In this document: one piece after another, positions 50,525 to 50,614 of the stretch
Numbering within the stretch: the stretch's first letter is position 1
Layout of the letters: the number at the start of each line of letters is the position of its first letter
Assembly (NCBI GenBank): GCA_017991595.1
Contig: JAGOQJ010000011.1
Span: 1 to 50,614 of the forward strand
DNA: 50,614 nucleotides
Reading direction: 5' to 3'
Source of the DNA: Candidatus Didemnitutus sp.
GTDB lineage: Bacteria; Verrucomicrobiota; Verrucomicrobiia; Opitutales; Opitutaceae
The notes under the pieces: model-generated
Told to the model about the DNA's origin: nothing
What the model saw: the letters and a program-made list of their open reading frames with translations, nothing else
The model's database searches: none
Translations under genes and position numbers: made by a program

Positions 50525-50614
50525 GTGAAAACAGATAAATTCGTGGGGCTGGATGTCCACAAAGATACCATCGTGGCGGCGATTGCCGAGGGTGGCCGCG
50601 AGGGCGAAGTTCGC
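50525..50614 (+). CDS. IS110-family transposase, N-terminus only (runs off window)
   Basis: GTG at 50525, with aaggag 8 nt upstream, opens a frame to the window edge: MKTDKFVGLDVHKDTIVAAI followed by AEGGREGEVR, 30 codons. VGLDVHKDT is the RuvC-like DEDD N-terminus of IS110-family transposases; the Asp of GLDVHKDT is the first catalytic residue. The frame is intact as far as it goes. The remainder, including the C-terminal transposase_20 domain with its catalytic serine, is outside the window. It is oriented away from the rest of the window. Whether it belongs to the IS110 or the IS1111 group decides where its bridge RNA would lie, and that cannot be read from this fragment. Confidence 0.85.
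   Translation, partial: MKTDKFVGLDVHKDTIVAAIAEGGREGEVR

Larger units (their letters stand above)
50392..50614 (+). mobile_element. Left part of an IS110-family insertion sequence, cut by window edge
   Basis: The transposase N-terminus at 50525 and the structured non-coding DNA before it define the left part of an IS110-family element. The exact left end is not identifiable, because IS110 elements lack long terminal inverted repeats and the right end is outside the window. The 50392 boundary is the first hairpin and is only an approximate limit. Confidence 0.55.

Noticed and set aside
50046..50528. A 160-residue plus-strand frame across the small membrane gene and the IS110 leader
   Set aside because: It crosses structured non-coding DNA and has no hydrophobic or domain pattern. 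The opposite strand gives a coherent three-helix protein.

Overview
The window is a 50.6 kb GC-rich chromosomal segment. The secreted-protein C-terminal module at 47.2-47.7 kb, the GDSL autotransporter, the fused 2-oxoacid oxidoreductase genes with an ADP-forming acyl-CoA synthetase, and the many intergenic palindromes suggest a Verrucomicrobiota bacterium, probably of the Opitutus group. This placement rests on gene character and is not tested. No rRNA, tRNA or CRISPR array was seen.

Region 1 (1-12.7 kb) is mostly core metabolism. On the left are a guanidinium-type SMR exporter and a partial DUF6265 gene. Divergent from them is a fermentation operon: a ferredoxin-fused 2-oxoacid:ferredoxin oxidoreductase alpha subunit, a fused beta/gamma subunit, and a domain-permuted ADP-forming acyl-CoA synthetase. 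Together they could turn 2-oxoacids into acyl-CoA plus reduced ferredoxin, and then into acid plus ATP. The oxidative pentose-phosphate genes zwf-opcA-pgl follow on the minus strand, then a YraN-type nuclease-fold protein and a GAF-containing PilB/GspE ATPase.

Region 2 (12.7-18.1 kb) is an accessory, defence-like island. It holds an ORF6N (phage-type) gene with an abnormal tail, an Abi/HEPN gene overlapping that tail, a secreted unknown, and a tight three-gene operon: a membrane/coiled-coil protein, an Mrr-type restriction endonuclease and a small PD-(D/E)XK-like protein. It is bordered by dispersed repeats. The three-gene operon is the best candidate here for an undescribed system.

Region 3 (18.1-33.9 kb) returns to chromosomal genes: two conserved unknowns, a GAF histidine kinase, a GDSL-esterase autotransporter with a clear terminator, SMC with an unusual low-complexity insert, a DHA2 exporter, a GNAT acetyltransferase, a secreted histidine phosphatase, a GlcD-type flavin oxidase, and a pair of dissimilar 2-hydroxyacid dehydrogenases (PGDH-like and Ldh2-like).

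Region 4 (33.9-48.9 kb) has a three-domain LplT-PlsC-acyl-ACP synthetase fusion, a two-gene AAA ATPase + TOPRIM (DUF4276-like) module, a polyamine ABC operon in the order potC-potD-potB-potA, a Dabb protein, a VF530-type DNA-binding protein, a 1158-residue secreted protein behind a good sigma70-like promoter, and a DUF2911/TPR protein.

Region 5 (48.9-50.6 kb) is a mobile-element margin. It has a doublet of inverted REP-like palindromes, a dead IS110 remnant with a lost catalytic Glu, two lower-GC small genes, and the left part of an apparently intact IS110 element. The structured leader of that element pairs with the transposase start region and may encode a bridge RNA.

Throughout, gene borders carry short hairpins preceded by GTAG. 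They vary in sequence but share this architecture, as in REP/REPIN families mobilised by RAYT transposases. No RAYT gene lies in this window.
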